A DNA stretch of 64,000 bases from Acidobacteriota bacterium (GTDB lineage: Bacteria > Acidobacteriota > Thermoanaerobaculia > UBA5066 > Gp7-AA6): the NCBI GenBank assembly GCA_020199905.1, contig JAIVJS010000079.1:1-64000 (forward strand), read 5' to 3'. Under the pieces are notes generated by a model, which saw only the letters and a program-made list of their open reading frames with translations, made no database searches and was not told the origin of the DNA. The position numbers and the translations under genes are program-made. Below are positions 15,133 through 24,245 of the stretch, one piece after another (position 1 is the first letter of the stretch; each line of letters starts with the position of its first letter).

Positions 15133-17001
15133 GTGTGCGGCATCGTGGGATGGGTGGGGCGGGATTCCATCGATCCCCACGCGGTCGACCGCGCGCTCGA
15201 GACGCTCAACCGGCGCGGTCCCGACGGGTCGGGCCGCTGGTGCAGCGCGGATGCCACGGCGATCCTCGGCCACCGGCGGCTGGCGATCCTCGACCCCTCG
15301 ATCCGCGGCGAGGAGCCGTCGCTGGCGCCCGACCGCGCCTCCGCCTTCATCCATAACGGGGAGATCTACAACTTCCGGCAGATCCGCGAACAGCTCGAGA
15401 GGCAGGGCGAGCATTTCGTGTCCGAGAGCGACGGCGAGGTGGCCCATCGCCTGCTCCGTCTGCACGGGCCGGACGCGCTGTCCCGCCTGGAAGGCATGTT
15501 CGTGCTGGCCCTCTGGGAGGACGCTTCCGGCCGCCTGCTTCTCGCCCGCGACCGTCTCGGGATCAAGCCGCTCTATTACACGCAGGCCGGGGGAGGAATC
15601 GCGTTCGCCTCCGAGCCCAAGGCGCTGCTGGCCCTGCCGGGGATCTCCGCGCGGCTCGATCCGGACGCGGTCTCCGACTTCCTCTCCTACGGCTACGTCC
15701 CTTTCGACCGCTGCATCTTTGCCGGGATCCGCAAGCTGCCGCCGGCCCACCGGCTTCTCTTCGACCGGGCCGCGGGGTCGATCCGCGTCGAGCCGTTCTG
15801 GCGCCTCGAGCGTCACGACGTCTCCGACGACCCGGACGAGCTGCGCTCCCGGCTGGACGACGCCGTGCGCTCCCATCTCGTGTCCGACGTCCCGGTCGGC
15901 GCTTTTCTCTCCGGCGGACTCGACTCGTCCACGGTCGTCGCGAGAGCCTCCCGGGCGATCCCCGGACTGCCGACGTTCACGATCGGATTCCGGGGCGGCG
16001 ACATGGACGACATGCGCTACGCCAGGGTCGCGGCCGGCGCTTTCGAGACCCGCCACCGCGAGCAAATCCTCGACATCGGAGACCTCTCTTCGACCCTCGC
16101 GCGCTCCTCCGAGGTCTACGACGAGCCGCTCTACGACTCGAGCGTGCTCGCGGTCGGCGGCGTCGCCGCGCTCGCGCGCTCCGAGGTCAAGGTCGTCCTC
16201 ACCGGAGACGGCGGAGACGAGTTATTCGGCGGATACGGGTGGGACGAGACGGTCATGCGTTACGAGGGCATGCGCCGGGGGTTCGGGCCGCTGGGGCCGC
16301 TCCTCTCCGGAGCGTACCGGGGCCTGGTCGAGCCGCTCGCCCGGGTTCCGCTCGGGTCGCGGGCTGCCGGGGCGGCGCGCCTCCTCGCGCCCGATTTCGT
16401 GGACCGCTACTTCCCCGTGCGCGGGTTTTTCGGCGCGGCCGAGCAGGATCGGATCCTGGGGCCGCGGCGGCGGGATCCGGCGTGGCTCTTCCGGCAGTTC
16501 GACCGGCCCGACCTCCCGCTCGCGCAGAGGCTTCTCTCTCTCGACATCCACACCTACCTCCCGGACAACGGCCTGATGCAGGTCGACCGTTCCACGATGG
16601 CGGTCGGGCTGGAGGCGCGGGTGCCGTTTCTCGACCGCCAGCTGGTCGAGTACGGCTTCTCTCTGCCGCCGGACCGGCTCTTCCGGCCGGGCGCGACCAA
16701 GATCGCGTTTCGGGAGGCGATCGACCCATGGCTTCCGAAAGAGATCATGACGCGGTCGAAGGCCGGCTTTTCCACGCCGTTCAAGACGTGGGTCGGGGGA
16801 GAGAACCGCGAAGACGCGTTTCGCCTGCTCGAACGGGGCGACCTCGCCGCGGATGGCGTCATCCGGCCGAAGGAAGTCCGCCGCTTCATCGAGTCCGGAA
16901 CGCAGCGCCGGAACAACAAGGTCTGGCTGCTGCTGAACCTGGAAGCGTGGTACCGGCGGTGGATCCGCGGGCACAAGATCGAGGAAGGCGAGGGTCGCTA
17001 A
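15133..17001 (+). CDS. asnB: Asparagine synthetase (glutamine-hydrolysing), AsnB family
   Basis: 622 aa from a GTG directly before Cys2. The N-terminal glutaminase (class II) begins CGIVGW with Cys2 as the nucleophile, and HNGEIYNF and GDGEVAHR are its conserved motifs. The C-terminal synthetase domain has the PP-loop FLSGGLDSSTV near residue 258, followed by VLTGDGGDELFGGY. It converts Asp and Gln to Asn, or amidates another carboxylate. AsnB paralogues often sit in surface-polysaccharide loci, and the adjacent DegT aminotransferase, oxidoreductase and lpxB/msbA make such a role possible. Confidence 0.93.
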   Translation: MCGIVGWVGRDSIDPHAVDRALETLNRRGPDGSGRWCSADATAILGHRRLAILDPSIRGEEPSLAPDRASAFIHNGEIYNFRQIREQLERQGEHFVSESDGEVAHRLLRLHGPDALSRLEGMFVLALWEDASGRLLLARDRLGIKPLYYTQAGGGIAFASEPKALLALPGISARLDPDAVSDFLSYGYVPFDRCIFAGIRKLPPAHRLLFDRAAGSIRVEPFWRLERHDVSDDPDELRSRLDDAVRSHLVSDVPVGAFLSGGLDSSTVVARASRAIPGLPTFTIGFRGGDMDDMRYARVAAGAFETRHREQILDIGDLSSTLARSSEVYDEPLYDSSVLAVGGVAALARSEVKVVLTGDGGDELFGGYGWDETVMRYEGMRRGFGPLGPLLSGAYRGLVEPLARVPLGSRAAGAARLLAPDFVDRYFPVRGFFGAAEQDRILGPRRRDPAWLFRQFDRPDLPLAQRLLSLDIHTYLPDNGLMQVDRSTMAVGLEARVPFLDRQLVEYGFSLPPDRLFRPGATKIAFREAIDPWLPKEIMTRSKAGFSTPFKTWVGGENREDAFRLLERGDLAADGVIRPKEVRRFIESGTQRRNNKVWLLLNLEAWYRRWIRGHKIEEGEGR

Positions 17002-17008
17002 CGGGGCC

Positions 17009-17037
17009 GGGAATCGGGAATCGGGAATCGGGAATCG
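17009..17037. repeat. GGGAATC heptamer repeat, four copies
   Basis: Four perfect tandem GGGAATC units follow the asnB stop. Then comes a pyrimidine tract to 17108 with CCGCCTA/CCCGCCT/TCCGCCT steps that also repeat at about 7 bp. Together they fill the gap between the convergent asnB and DegT genes; no clear terminator hairpin is seen. GGGAATC also occurs, complementary, at 61613-61640. Confidence 0.92.
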
Positions 17038-17108
17038 AAGAGAAAGACGGCAGAAGCACCCTCCTCCCTTTTCCGCCTACCCCCTCCCGCCTTCCGCCTA
17101 CCGCCGCC

Positions 17109-18203
17109 TCACTCGTTCTCAAAAAACAGCTGAACGCCCCCAATCACCGTCTCCACCTCTTCCTCCGTGAGAGACGGAAAGATCGGAAGCGAAAGGCTCG
17201 TCTGCGCCAGCGCTTCCGACTCGGGAAGGGAGGGTGGCGTCCCGAACGGCTCCATCGCGGGCTGGAGGTGGTTCGGGATCGGGTAGTGGACGCCCGTCTC
17301 GACTCCCGCCCGCGTGAGATGGTCGCGGAGGGCATCGCGGGTCGCCTGGTCCTTCAGGCGGATCGGGTAGAGGTGGTAGACCATCCGGGTGCCCGGCCGC
17401 TCGAGAGGCGTCCGCAGTCCTTCGATCCCGGCCAGGGCCGTGTCGTAGTGCCGGGCGACCGCCCGCCGCTTCTCGATGAAGGTCTCGAGAAGGGCGAGCT
17501 GCCTGCGTCCGACCGCGGCCTGGATCTCGTTGAACCGGAGGTTGAATCCGACGGCGACGTGCGTGTACTTGTCGCTGCGGCCGTGATCGCGAAGGAGACG
17601 CACGGTGCGAGCGACCTCGTCGTCGTTCGTCGTCACCATCCCGCCGTCGCCCAGCACCGTCAGGTTCTTGGAGGGGTAGAAGGAGAAGCAGCCGGACCGG
17701 CCAACGGATCCGACGGTCTTCTCGCGGAACCGCGCGCCGTGCGCCTGGCAGCAGTCTTCGACGATCCAGAGGCGGTGGCGCTCGGCGAGAGCCCGCAGGG
17801 CCGTCATGTCCGCCGCTCCGCCGTAGAGGTGAACGGGGAGGATCCCGACCGTTTTGTCCGTGACGCGCGACGCGGCGTCGGCGGGATCGATGGCGCCGTA
17901 GCGGTCAACGTCGGTCATGACCGGTTTTCCTCCCGCGTGGAGGATGCCTTCGATCGTCGGGAAGGCGGTCATGGAGGGCACGAGCACTTCGTCGCCGGGA
18001 CGGACGCCGAGCGCGATCAACGAGAGTTGAATCGCCGAAGTGCCCTGCGAGACGGCCACCGCGTGCCGCGTCCCGATGTAGGCGGCGAACTCGTTTTCGA
18101 ATGCCTTCGTCTCCGGTCCGAGGATGAAGCGGCCGGAGGCGACGACCTCGAGAATCGCCGCCGTCATCTCCGGCGTGACGGTGACGCGCGACAGCGGGAT
18201 CAA
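17109..18203 (-). CDS. DegT/DnrJ/EryC1 PLP-dependent sugar aminotransferase
   Basis: 364 aa. Fold-type I PLP enzyme of the DegT family: GTSAIQLSLIALGVRPGDEVLVPSMT binds cofactor phosphate, IVEDCCQAHGA carries the PLP-ring Asp, and the Schiff-base lysine is in SFYPSKNLTVLGDGG. Family members aminate keto-sugars for O-antigen, antibiotic or surface glycans. The ATG overlaps the stop of the Gfo/Idh oxidoreductase (4 bp), a pairing that fits an NDP-sugar oxidase plus aminotransferase route to an amino sugar. The substrate cannot be fixed from sequence. Confidence 0.94.
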   Translation of the reverse strand: MIPLSRVTVTPEMTAAILEVVASGRFILGPETKAFENEFAAYIGTRHAVAVSQGTSAIQLSLIALGVRPGDEVLVPSMTAFPTIEGILHAGGKPVMTDVDRYGAIDPADAASRVTDKTVGILPVHLYGGAADMTALRALAERHRLWIVEDCCQAHGARFREKTVGSVGRSGCFSFYPSKNLTVLGDGGMVTTNDDEVARTVRLLRDHGRSDKYTHVAVGFNLRFNEIQAAVGRRQLALLETFIEKRRAVARHYDTALAGIEGLRTPLERPGTRMVYHLYPIRLKDQATRDALRDHLTRAGVETGVHYPIPNHLQPAMEPFGTPPSLPESEALAQTSLSLPIFPSLTEEEVETVIGGVQLFFENE

Positions 18204-19294
18204 GCGGAGGGGGCCGGAACAGCCGCGCGCCCGAGACGGGAGCGCCGGGCGACGACGGGAAGCGACACGTCACGGCCCGACTCGATCGACTCGTAGAGGG
18301 CGGTGATCACCTCGAGAGACCGCCGGCCCTCCCGGCCGTCCACGGCCGGCTTTCCATCGGCATCCATGGCGTCGAACGCGGCCTCGTAGTACGCGTGGTG
18401 CCCGAACCCGTAGACGTCCGGAGGGTTGGTGCGCGAAGTCTCGAGGACCCGGGCATCCTCTTCGGTCGGATTCTCGAAGCTCCAGAGAGACATTTCATTC
18501 ATCGCGAACCCGCCGACGACCACGGCGCCTTTCTCCCCCAGAATCGAGATGGAGCCCTCGAGGTCTTTTGGCCGCGCGGCGGTGGTCGCCTCGATGACGC
18601 CGAGAGCGCCGCTCGAAAACCTGAGCACCGCGATTCCGGTGTCTTCCGCCTCGATCTGGACGAGCCGCGTGGCGCTCATCGCCTTGACGGACTGGACGTC
18701 GCCCATGGTGTGCAGAAGCATGTCGATGTGATGCGACGCCTGGTTCGAGAAGACGCCGCCGTCCATCGCCCACGTTCCCCGCCAGGGGGCCTGGTCGTAG
18801 TACTCCTGCCGGCGGCACCAGCGCACGCGGACCGTCCCGAGAACCAGGCGCCCGAATCGGCCCTCGTCCAGCGCCGACTTGAGCCTCAGGATCGGGAGGT
18901 TGTACCGGTTCTGCTTCACCACGAAAAGCCGGGTTCCGTTGCGGTCGCATTCGGCGATCATGGCGTCCGCGTCGGGCAGCGTCAGCGCCATCGGCTTCTC
19001 GACGAGCACGTTGGCCACCCCGGCGCGCGATGCGGTGAGGACCTGTTGGCAGTGGTCTCCCGAAGGCGAGCAGACGGCGAGCAGGTCCGGCGACTCCGCG
19101 CGCAGCATGCGCTCGAGATCGGCGTACGGGCGCCCGCCGTGCCGTCCCGCCAGATCGCCGGCCTTGTCGGGCCGGACGTCCACAGTCGCGACCAGCTCCG
19201 ATCGGGGTGACGCGCCGAGGATGGCGGCGTGGCGCTGCCCGATCCGGCCACAGCCGATCAAGGCTGCCTTCCAGGTTTGGGAAAGAGATGTCAT
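18200..19294 (-). CDS. Gfo/Idh/MocA-family oxidoreductase
   Basis: 364 aa from the ATG with complement at 19292-19294; the frame is open further upstream but overlaps the divergent lpxB. The Rossmann motif LIGCGRIGQRHAAIL and the conserved VEKPMALTLPDADAMI are family hallmarks; YDQAPWRGTWAMDGGVFSNQASHHIDML contains the catalytic-site region with the conserved His-Asp. It probably oxidises or reduces an NDP-sugar C3 position with NAD(P). It is coupled to the DegT aminotransferase and divergent from lpxB across about 90 bp. Confidence 0.92.
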   Translation of the reverse strand: MTSLSQTWKAALIGCGRIGQRHAAILGASPRSELVATVDVRPDKAGDLAGRHGGRPYADLERMLRAESPDLLAVCSPSGDHCQQVLTASRAGVANVLVEKPMALTLPDADAMIAECDRNGTRLFVVKQNRYNLPILRLKSALDEGRFGRLVLGTVRVRWCRRQEYYDQAPWRGTWAMDGGVFSNQASHHIDMLLHTMGDVQSVKAMSATRLVQIEAEDTGIAVLRFSSGALGVIEATTAARPKDLEGSISILGEKGAVVVGGFAMNEMSLWSFENPTEEDARVLETSRTNPPDVYGFGHHAYYEAAFDAMDADGKPAVDGREGRRSLEVITALYESIESGRDVSLPVVARRSRLGRAAVPAPSA

Positions 19295-19385
19295 GAATGG
19301 GCCTTCAAATCTTAGCAGTACGGGCGGGGTGGACGAAGAGGATCGCGGCAACGGGCTCCGCCCGGCCTTTGCTACTCTGGCTCTC

Positions 19386-20549
19386 TTGAATCTGCTGATT
19401 TCTTCCGGCGAAGCCTCCGGAGACATATACGGGTCCCGCCTCCTCCGGGCGTTGTCGAGCCGGCGGCCCGGAACCGGGTTTTTCGGAATGGGCGGGGCCC
19501 GTCTGGAGGAGGCAGGCCTCGAGCGGATCGTCCCCTCGGAAGAGCTGTCGGTCGTCGGCATCTTCGAGGTCTTCGAGAAGCTGCCGGCGATCCGGCGCGC
19601 CCTCACGGTACTGGAGCAGGGCGCGCGGACGCGCCGTCCCGCTGCCGCCATCCTCATCGACTTTCCCGACTTTCATGCCCTTCTCGCCAGCCGCCTCGTG
19701 CGACTCGGGGTTCCTCTGATTTACTACGTCAGCCCTCAGGTCTGGGCCTGGCGCTCCGGCCGCGCCCGGACGATCGCCGCCCGCGCCCGGCGGATCATCA
19801 CGCTCTTCCCGTTCGAAGTCGAAATCTATCGCCGGTTCGGCGCGGACGCGGTCTGCGCGGGGCACCCGCTCGTGGACGACGTGCGCGAGGGTCTCGACAG
19901 ACCCGCCGTTCTGCCGCCTCCCCGCGCGGGACGGCGCCGGCTGCTGCTCCTGCCCGGCAGCCGGCGAGGCGAGATCGCGCGCCACTGGAAGCCGATGGCC
20001 GACGCGGCGGCGCGGCTTGCGTCGCGACTCGACCTGGAAGTCGTCGCCGTTCGCGCTCCGGGGCTTCCGAAGGACCTCTTCCCGTCGGCCGCGTCGTCGG
20101 GAATTCTTCTCGCCGACGGCGGACTGCACCGGCTCCTCTCGAGCTCGGCTCTCGCCTTCGTCGCTTCCGGCACCGCGACCCTCGAAGCGGCGCTCTGCGG
20201 CACCCCGATGGTCGTGCTGTACCGCACGTCGGCGGCAAGCGCGGCGATCGGCCGTCTCCTCATCCGGGTTCCCTGGATCTCGCTCGTGAACATCCTCGCC
20301 GGCGAGGCCGTGGTCCCCGAGCTGATCCAGAACGAAGCGACGGCGGCCCGCCTCGAGGAGGAAGGGGCCGCCATCCTGGAATCGCCCGAGCGCGCGCTTC
20401 GCATGCGGACGGCGCTCGCGGCCGTGGCGGAAAGCCTCGGAGCGCCCGGCGCCACCGAGCGGGCAGCCGACTCCGTCCTGGAAGCGATCGAGCGTCCGGG
20501 CGCGGCCGGGGTCTCGGGCGACGCGAGGGCGCGGGGCGGGATACGATGA
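19386..20549 (+). CDS. lpxB: Lipid-A-disaccharide synthase
   Basis: 387 aa from TTG 19386; this start gives the typical LpxB N-terminus (LNLLISSGEASGDIYGSRL). It joins UDP-diacylglucosamine and lipid X to make the lipid A disaccharide at the inner membrane. YYVSPQVWAWRSGRARTIA and LLPGSRRGEI are diagnostic family motifs, and SGTATLEAALCGTPMVVLYR is the nucleotide-sugar site. The stop overlaps the start of the MsbA-like exporter (ATGA), so synthesis and export of lipid A are coupled. Confidence 0.95.
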   Translation: MNLLISSGEASGDIYGSRLLRALSSRRPGTGFFGMGGARLEEAGLERIVPSEELSVVGIFEVFEKLPAIRRALTVLEQGARTRRPAAAILIDFPDFHALLASRLVRLGVPLIYYVSPQVWAWRSGRARTIAARARRIITLFPFEVEIYRRFGADAVCAGHPLVDDVREGLDRPAVLPPPRAGRRRLLLLPGSRRGEIARHWKPMADAAARLASRLDLEVVAVRAPGLPKDLFPSAASSGILLADGGLHRLLSSSALAFVASGTATLEAALCGTPMVVLYRTSAASAAIGRLLIRVPWISLVNILAGEAVVPELIQNEATAARLEEEGAAILESPERALRMRTALAAVAESLGAPGATERAADSVLEAIERPGAAGVSGDARARGGIR

Positions 20550-22414
20550 AGCCCTTTCCCCGCCTCCTCCGGGCGTTCGGGCGATACCGCGGCCGCGCTT
20601 TTCTGGCGCTCCTCGCCATGGTCGTCGTCTCGATTTCCACGGTCGCGATGCTGTTCCTCCTCGCCAAGGTGATCGACGACGCGCTCGGCGCCGGGGCGGC
20701 CGCCAGGCTGTCCGGATTCGGGGGCGCGGGAGCCGGTCGCGCGACGCTGCTGCGGTGGCTCGACGCGTTCTACGCCACGGCGAGGCTGACCGCGGAAAGT
20801 CACGGCATCCCCGTCCGGTTCGCGGTTCCGCTTCTCCTGCTGCTCGCGCTCGTCTCGAAGAACGTCTTTTCCTACATCTCGGAGTTCGAGCTCAACGGTA
20901 TCGGCGTCGCGATGGTCCGGGACCTTCGCCGGGAGGCTTACGACAGGCTCCTCCGGCAATCGACCCGGTTCTACTCCGAGAGCTCGACCGGGGACCTCAT
21001 GAGCCGGATGCTCTCCGACGTCGAGCAGATCCAGACCGCGTTCGGCCATCAGCTCACCGACCTGGTCCAGGGCGCGCTGACCCTGATCCTGCTCCTTCTC
21101 TACGTCTTCTCGATGAACGCGCGCCTCGCCCTGATCATCTTCCTCCTGGCGCCCGTCATCCTGCTTCCGATCGTCAGCAACACCCGGCGCCTCGGCAAGG
21201 CCGCCACGGCGGCGCGCGAGCGGATCGGCCATCTCGGCGCCATCCTGTCCGAGACGCTGCGCGGCCACCGCGTGATCAAGACCTACGCCATGGAGGACTT
21301 CGAGGCGCGCCGGTTCGAGGAGGCCAACAACGACTATTTCCGCGTGAACCGGAAAACGGTGAGGATTCAGGCGCGCAACGCCCCCTTCATGGAGATTCTC
21401 GCGGGCATCGGCCTCTCGGCGCTCTTCGTCTACGCGGCGTCCGAGATTCACGCGCATCGGATGGAAGTGGGGGAGCTTTTCTCGTTCCTCGCCGCGCTGA
21501 TGATGATGTACAAGCCGGTGAAGGACGTCACCCGCATCAACATGGCGATTCAGCTCGCGCTCTCCTCGGCGAGGCGCGTGTTCGAGCTCGTCGACCGCGT
21601 GAGCGAGATCCAGGAGAAGCCGGACGCGCGGCACCTCGCGCCCTTTTCCGACGCGATCGCCTACGAGAACGTCAGCTTCCGGTACGAGGACCAGCCGGTC
21701 CTGCTCGACGTCGACCTGACGATCCGCCGCGGCGAGACCGTCGCGATCGTGGGGCCGTCGGGGGCCGGGAAGACCAGCCTCGTGAACCTCCTCCCGCGTC
21801 TCTACGACGCGACCGCGGGACGGATCACCTTCGACGGCGTCGACATCAAAGACGCGACGCTCCGATCCCTGCGGGACCAGATCGGTCTCGTCACGCAGGA
21901 CACGGTCCTCTTCGACGCGAGCGTGCGAAGCAACATCGCGTACGGTCAGTCCTCGCCCCCGGAAGAGAAGCTGCGCGCCGCGGCCCACGCCGCGTACGCC
22001 GACGAGTTCATCGACCGCCTTCCGGAGGGCTACGACAGCTTCGTCGGCGAAAACGCGGGGCGGCTGTCGGGCGGGCAGAAGCAGCGCCTCGCTATCGCGC
22101 GGGCGATCTACAAGGACGCTCCGATCCTGATCCTCGACGAGGCCACCTCGCAGCTCGACACGGAGTCCGAGGCGCTGGTCGCGCGCGCTCTCATGAACCT
22201 GATGAAGGGCAGAACGACCCTCGTCATCGCGCATCGCCTGTCGACGGTGCGCCGCGCCGATCGCATCCTCGTGTTCGACCGGGCTCGGCTCGTCGAGTCC
22301 GGGACGCACTCGGAGCTCCTCGCGCGGCCCGGCGTGTACCATCGCCTCCACGCCATGCAGTACTTCACCGAGACGGAGGCGGCGGAGTCCGCGCCTGTGC
22401 CAGGGCCTCGATGA
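20546..22414 (+). CDS. msbA: MsbA-type lipid A flippase, ABC half-transporter
   Basis: 622 aa. An N-terminal membrane domain with six helices (about residues 15-350) is fused to an ATPase domain: Walker A GPSGAGKTS near residue 412, signature LSGGQKQRLAIARAI, Walker B PILILDEATSQLD, and H-loop VIAHRLSTVRRADRILVF. This is the type IV exporter half-transporter that works as a homodimer. Its overlap with lpxB supports lipid A-core flipping rather than drug export. An insert of about 55 residues after the first helix is Ala/Gly-rich. The stop overlaps the yicC start. Confidence 0.92.
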   Translation: MKPFPRLLRAFGRYRGRAFLALLAMVVVSISTVAMLFLLAKVIDDALGAGAAARLSGFGGAGAGRATLLRWLDAFYATARLTAESHGIPVRFAVPLLLLLALVSKNVFSYISEFELNGIGVAMVRDLRREAYDRLLRQSTRFYSESSTGDLMSRMLSDVEQIQTAFGHQLTDLVQGALTLILLLLYVFSMNARLALIIFLLAPVILLPIVSNTRRLGKAATAARERIGHLGAILSETLRGHRVIKTYAMEDFEARRFEEANNDYFRVNRKTVRIQARNAPFMEILAGIGLSALFVYAASEIHAHRMEVGELFSFLAALMMMYKPVKDVTRINMAIQLALSSARRVFELVDRVSEIQEKPDARHLAPFSDAIAYENVSFRYEDQPVLLDVDLTIRRGETVAIVGPSGAGKTSLVNLLPRLYDATAGRITFDGVDIKDATLRSLRDQIGLVTQDTVLFDASVRSNIAYGQSSPPEEKLRAAAHAAYADEFIDRLPEGYDSFVGENAGRLSGGQKQRLAIARAIYKDAPILILDEATSQLDTESEALVARALMNLMKGRTTLVIAHRLSTVRRADRILVFDRARLVESGTHSELLARPGVYHRLHAMQYFTETEAAESAPVPGPR

Positions 22415-23295
22415 TCCGCAGCATGACCGGGTTCGGGCGCGCCCAGGGCCCCGTGAAGCCCGGCATGACCGCCGAGATTTCCGCCCGAAGCGTGAACCAC
22501 CGCTTCCTAGACATGACCGTCAAGCTGCGCGAGTCCGAGGCCCCGCTCGAGCCGGTCCTGCGAAAGGCCTTCTCGGCCCGGGTGTCGCGCGGAAAGGTCG
22601 AGATCTCCCTGCGCGTGCGGCGCGACATGCAGAGCCGGAGCGAGGTGGTGCTCGACGAGCCGCTCCTCGGTGCGGCCATCGGCCGCATCCGCGCCGCGGC
22701 GGAAAAGTTTTCCGTCGAGGGGCGGCTCGAGGTCCGCGACCTTCTCGCCATTCCCGGCGCGCTCGCCGTCGAAGACGCCGCCGGCGAACTCTCCCCGGAG
22801 GAGACCGCGGCCGTCGAGGCGATCGCCGTCGAAGCGGCGGCGGCGCTCGTGGCCATGCGCGAGGCCGAGGGGCGAACGGTGGCCTCCGACATGGCCGCCC
22901 GGGTCTCTTTTCTGCAGGGCAAATCGGGCGAGCTCTCTTCGCGTCGCGAAGAGGTCTCGGCCCGCCTCCTCCAGAACCTCCGCGATCGTCTGAGCGCTCT
23001 CGTGCCCGACCTTCCGCTCGACTCGTCGCGTCTCGAACAGGAGGCGGCGCTGGCCGTCGACAAGACGGACGTCTCGGAGGAGCTCTCCCGGCTCCAGGGA
23101 CACCTCTCGTCGTTTCAGGAGCTGCTCGGCTCGAGCGGCCCGGTAGGAAAGAAGCTCGAATTCCTGACGCAGGAGATCCTCCGGGAGCTGAACACCTTGG
23201 GCTCGAAGGCGCGGGATCTTCAGCTCGTCCGCGATGTCGTCGAGATGAAGTCGGAGACGGAAAAGATCCGGGAACAGGTCCAGAACGTCGAATGA
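22411..23295 (+). CDS. yicC: YicC-family endoribonuclease
   Basis: 294 aa. The start MIRSMTGFGRA and the C-terminal block ELLGSSGPVGKKLEFLTQEILRELNTLGSKARDLQLVRDVVEMKSETEKIREQVQNVE are the two conserved YicC signatures. Family members have been reported as RNA-cleaving enzymes involved in stress and sRNA turnover. It overlaps msbA by 4 bp and gmk by 4 bp; yicC-gmk-rpoZ-coaBC is a conserved arrangement. Confidence 0.95.
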   Translation: MIRSMTGFGRAQGPVKPGMTAEISARSVNHRFLDMTVKLRESEAPLEPVLRKAFSARVSRGKVEISLRVRRDMQSRSEVVLDEPLLGAAIGRIRAAAEKFSVEGRLEVRDLLAIPGALAVEDAAGELSPEETAAVEAIAVEAAAALVAMREAEGRTVASDMAARVSFLQGKSGELSSRREEVSARLLQNLRDRLSALVPDLPLDSSRLEQEAALAVDKTDVSEELSRLQGHLSSFQELLGSSGPVGKKLEFLTQEILRELNTLGSKARDLQLVRDVVEMKSETEKIREQVQNVE

Positions 23296-23918
23296 GCGCG
23301 CCCGCCCGGGGAGACCTCTTCATCGTCTCCTCGCCCTCGGGCGGAGGGAAGACGACCCTGATTCGCCGGCTTCTGAACGATCCCCCGGGCGAGCCGCTCC
23401 ACTTCTCGGTCTCGCACACCACGCGGGCAATGCGCGCGGGGGAGACGAACGGACGGGAATATCACTTCATCTCCGTCGCCCAGTTCCAGGAGATGGCGGC
23501 GCGGGACGCGTTTCTCGAGCACAACGAGGTGCACGACAACATCTACGGGACGTCGAAGGCCGAGGTGCTGCCGCGCCTCGAAGCCGGAGAGGACGTCGTG
23601 CTCGACATCGACGTCCAGGGCGCGCGCGACGTTCGCCGGGTCTATCCCGAGGCGGTGATGATCTTCATCGCGCCGTCCTCGCAACCCGAGCTGCAGAAAC
23701 GGCTGCGCCTGCGTGGGCTGGACGGGGAGGAAGTCATCCGGAAGAGGCTCATCAACGCCTCGAAGGAGATACAGGAAGCCATGGATTATCAGTACGTTAT
23801 CGTGAATGACGATCTGGATCGGGCCACTCTTGAGCTACAATCCATCGTTCGGGCGAGGCGGTTGACGCCGGCCCGCCAGGCGCTGCGCCTGGAACGGATC
23901 CGCAAAGAATTCCGCTAA
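23292..23918 (+). CDS. gmk: Guanylate kinase
   Basis: 208 aa. It phosphorylates GMP to GDP. The P-loop SSPSGGGKTTL is near residues 13-23, followed by the GMP-binding motifs SVSHTTRAMRAGETNGREYHFIS and VVLDIDVQGARDVRR. The length is typical. The gene starts within the yicC stop (ATGA) and is followed by rpoZ after 32 bp. Confidence 0.97.
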   Translation: MSAPARGDLFIVSSPSGGGKTTLIRRLLNDPPGEPLHFSVSHTTRAMRAGETNGREYHFISVAQFQEMAARDAFLEHNEVHDNIYGTSKAEVLPRLEAGEDVVLDIDVQGARDVRRVYPEAVMIFIAPSSQPELQKRLRLRGLDGEEVIRKRLINASKEIQEAMDYQYVIVNDDLDRATLELQSIVRARRLTPARQALRLERIRKEFR

Positions 23919-23950
23919 CGGCCGATCGTAGACAGAGAGAGGTTCCTTCC

Positions 23951-24211
23951 ATGATTCAGAACATCCCCGAAGGTGTGGACAGCAAGTTCCGGCTCGTTCT
24001 GCTGATCGCCCGCCGCGCCGAGCAGTTGATGCGCGGCGCCCGCCCGAAGATCGAGGCCGACCGGCCGACCAAGCCCACCCGGCTCGCCGCGGAAGAGTTC
24101 GACGAGAACCGCGTCCGCTGGGACTACGGCGCCGAGGGCGGCGTTCTCGAGGACGCCGACCCGGACGCCTCCGCCGATGCGGAGTCCGTGGAGGAAGAAG
24201 CGACCGTCTGA
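23951..24211 (+). CDS. rpoZ: RNA polymerase omega subunit
   Basis: 86 aa, preceded by GAGAGG. Omega helps assembly of the beta' subunit. SKFRLVLLIARRAEQLMRGARPKI is the conserved core (RaeLi-type ARRA.QL..G), followed by a short KPTRLAAEEF segment and an acidic tail. Position between gmk and coaBC is the standard one, which supports this small ORF. Confidence 0.93.
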   Translation: MIQNIPEGVDSKFRLVLLIARRAEQLMRGARPKIEADRPTKPTRLAAEEFDENRVRWDYGAEGGVLEDADPDASADAESVEEEATV

Positions 24212-24245
24212 ACGGGGCGGCCCTCACGGCCGCGCCCTGAGCACC

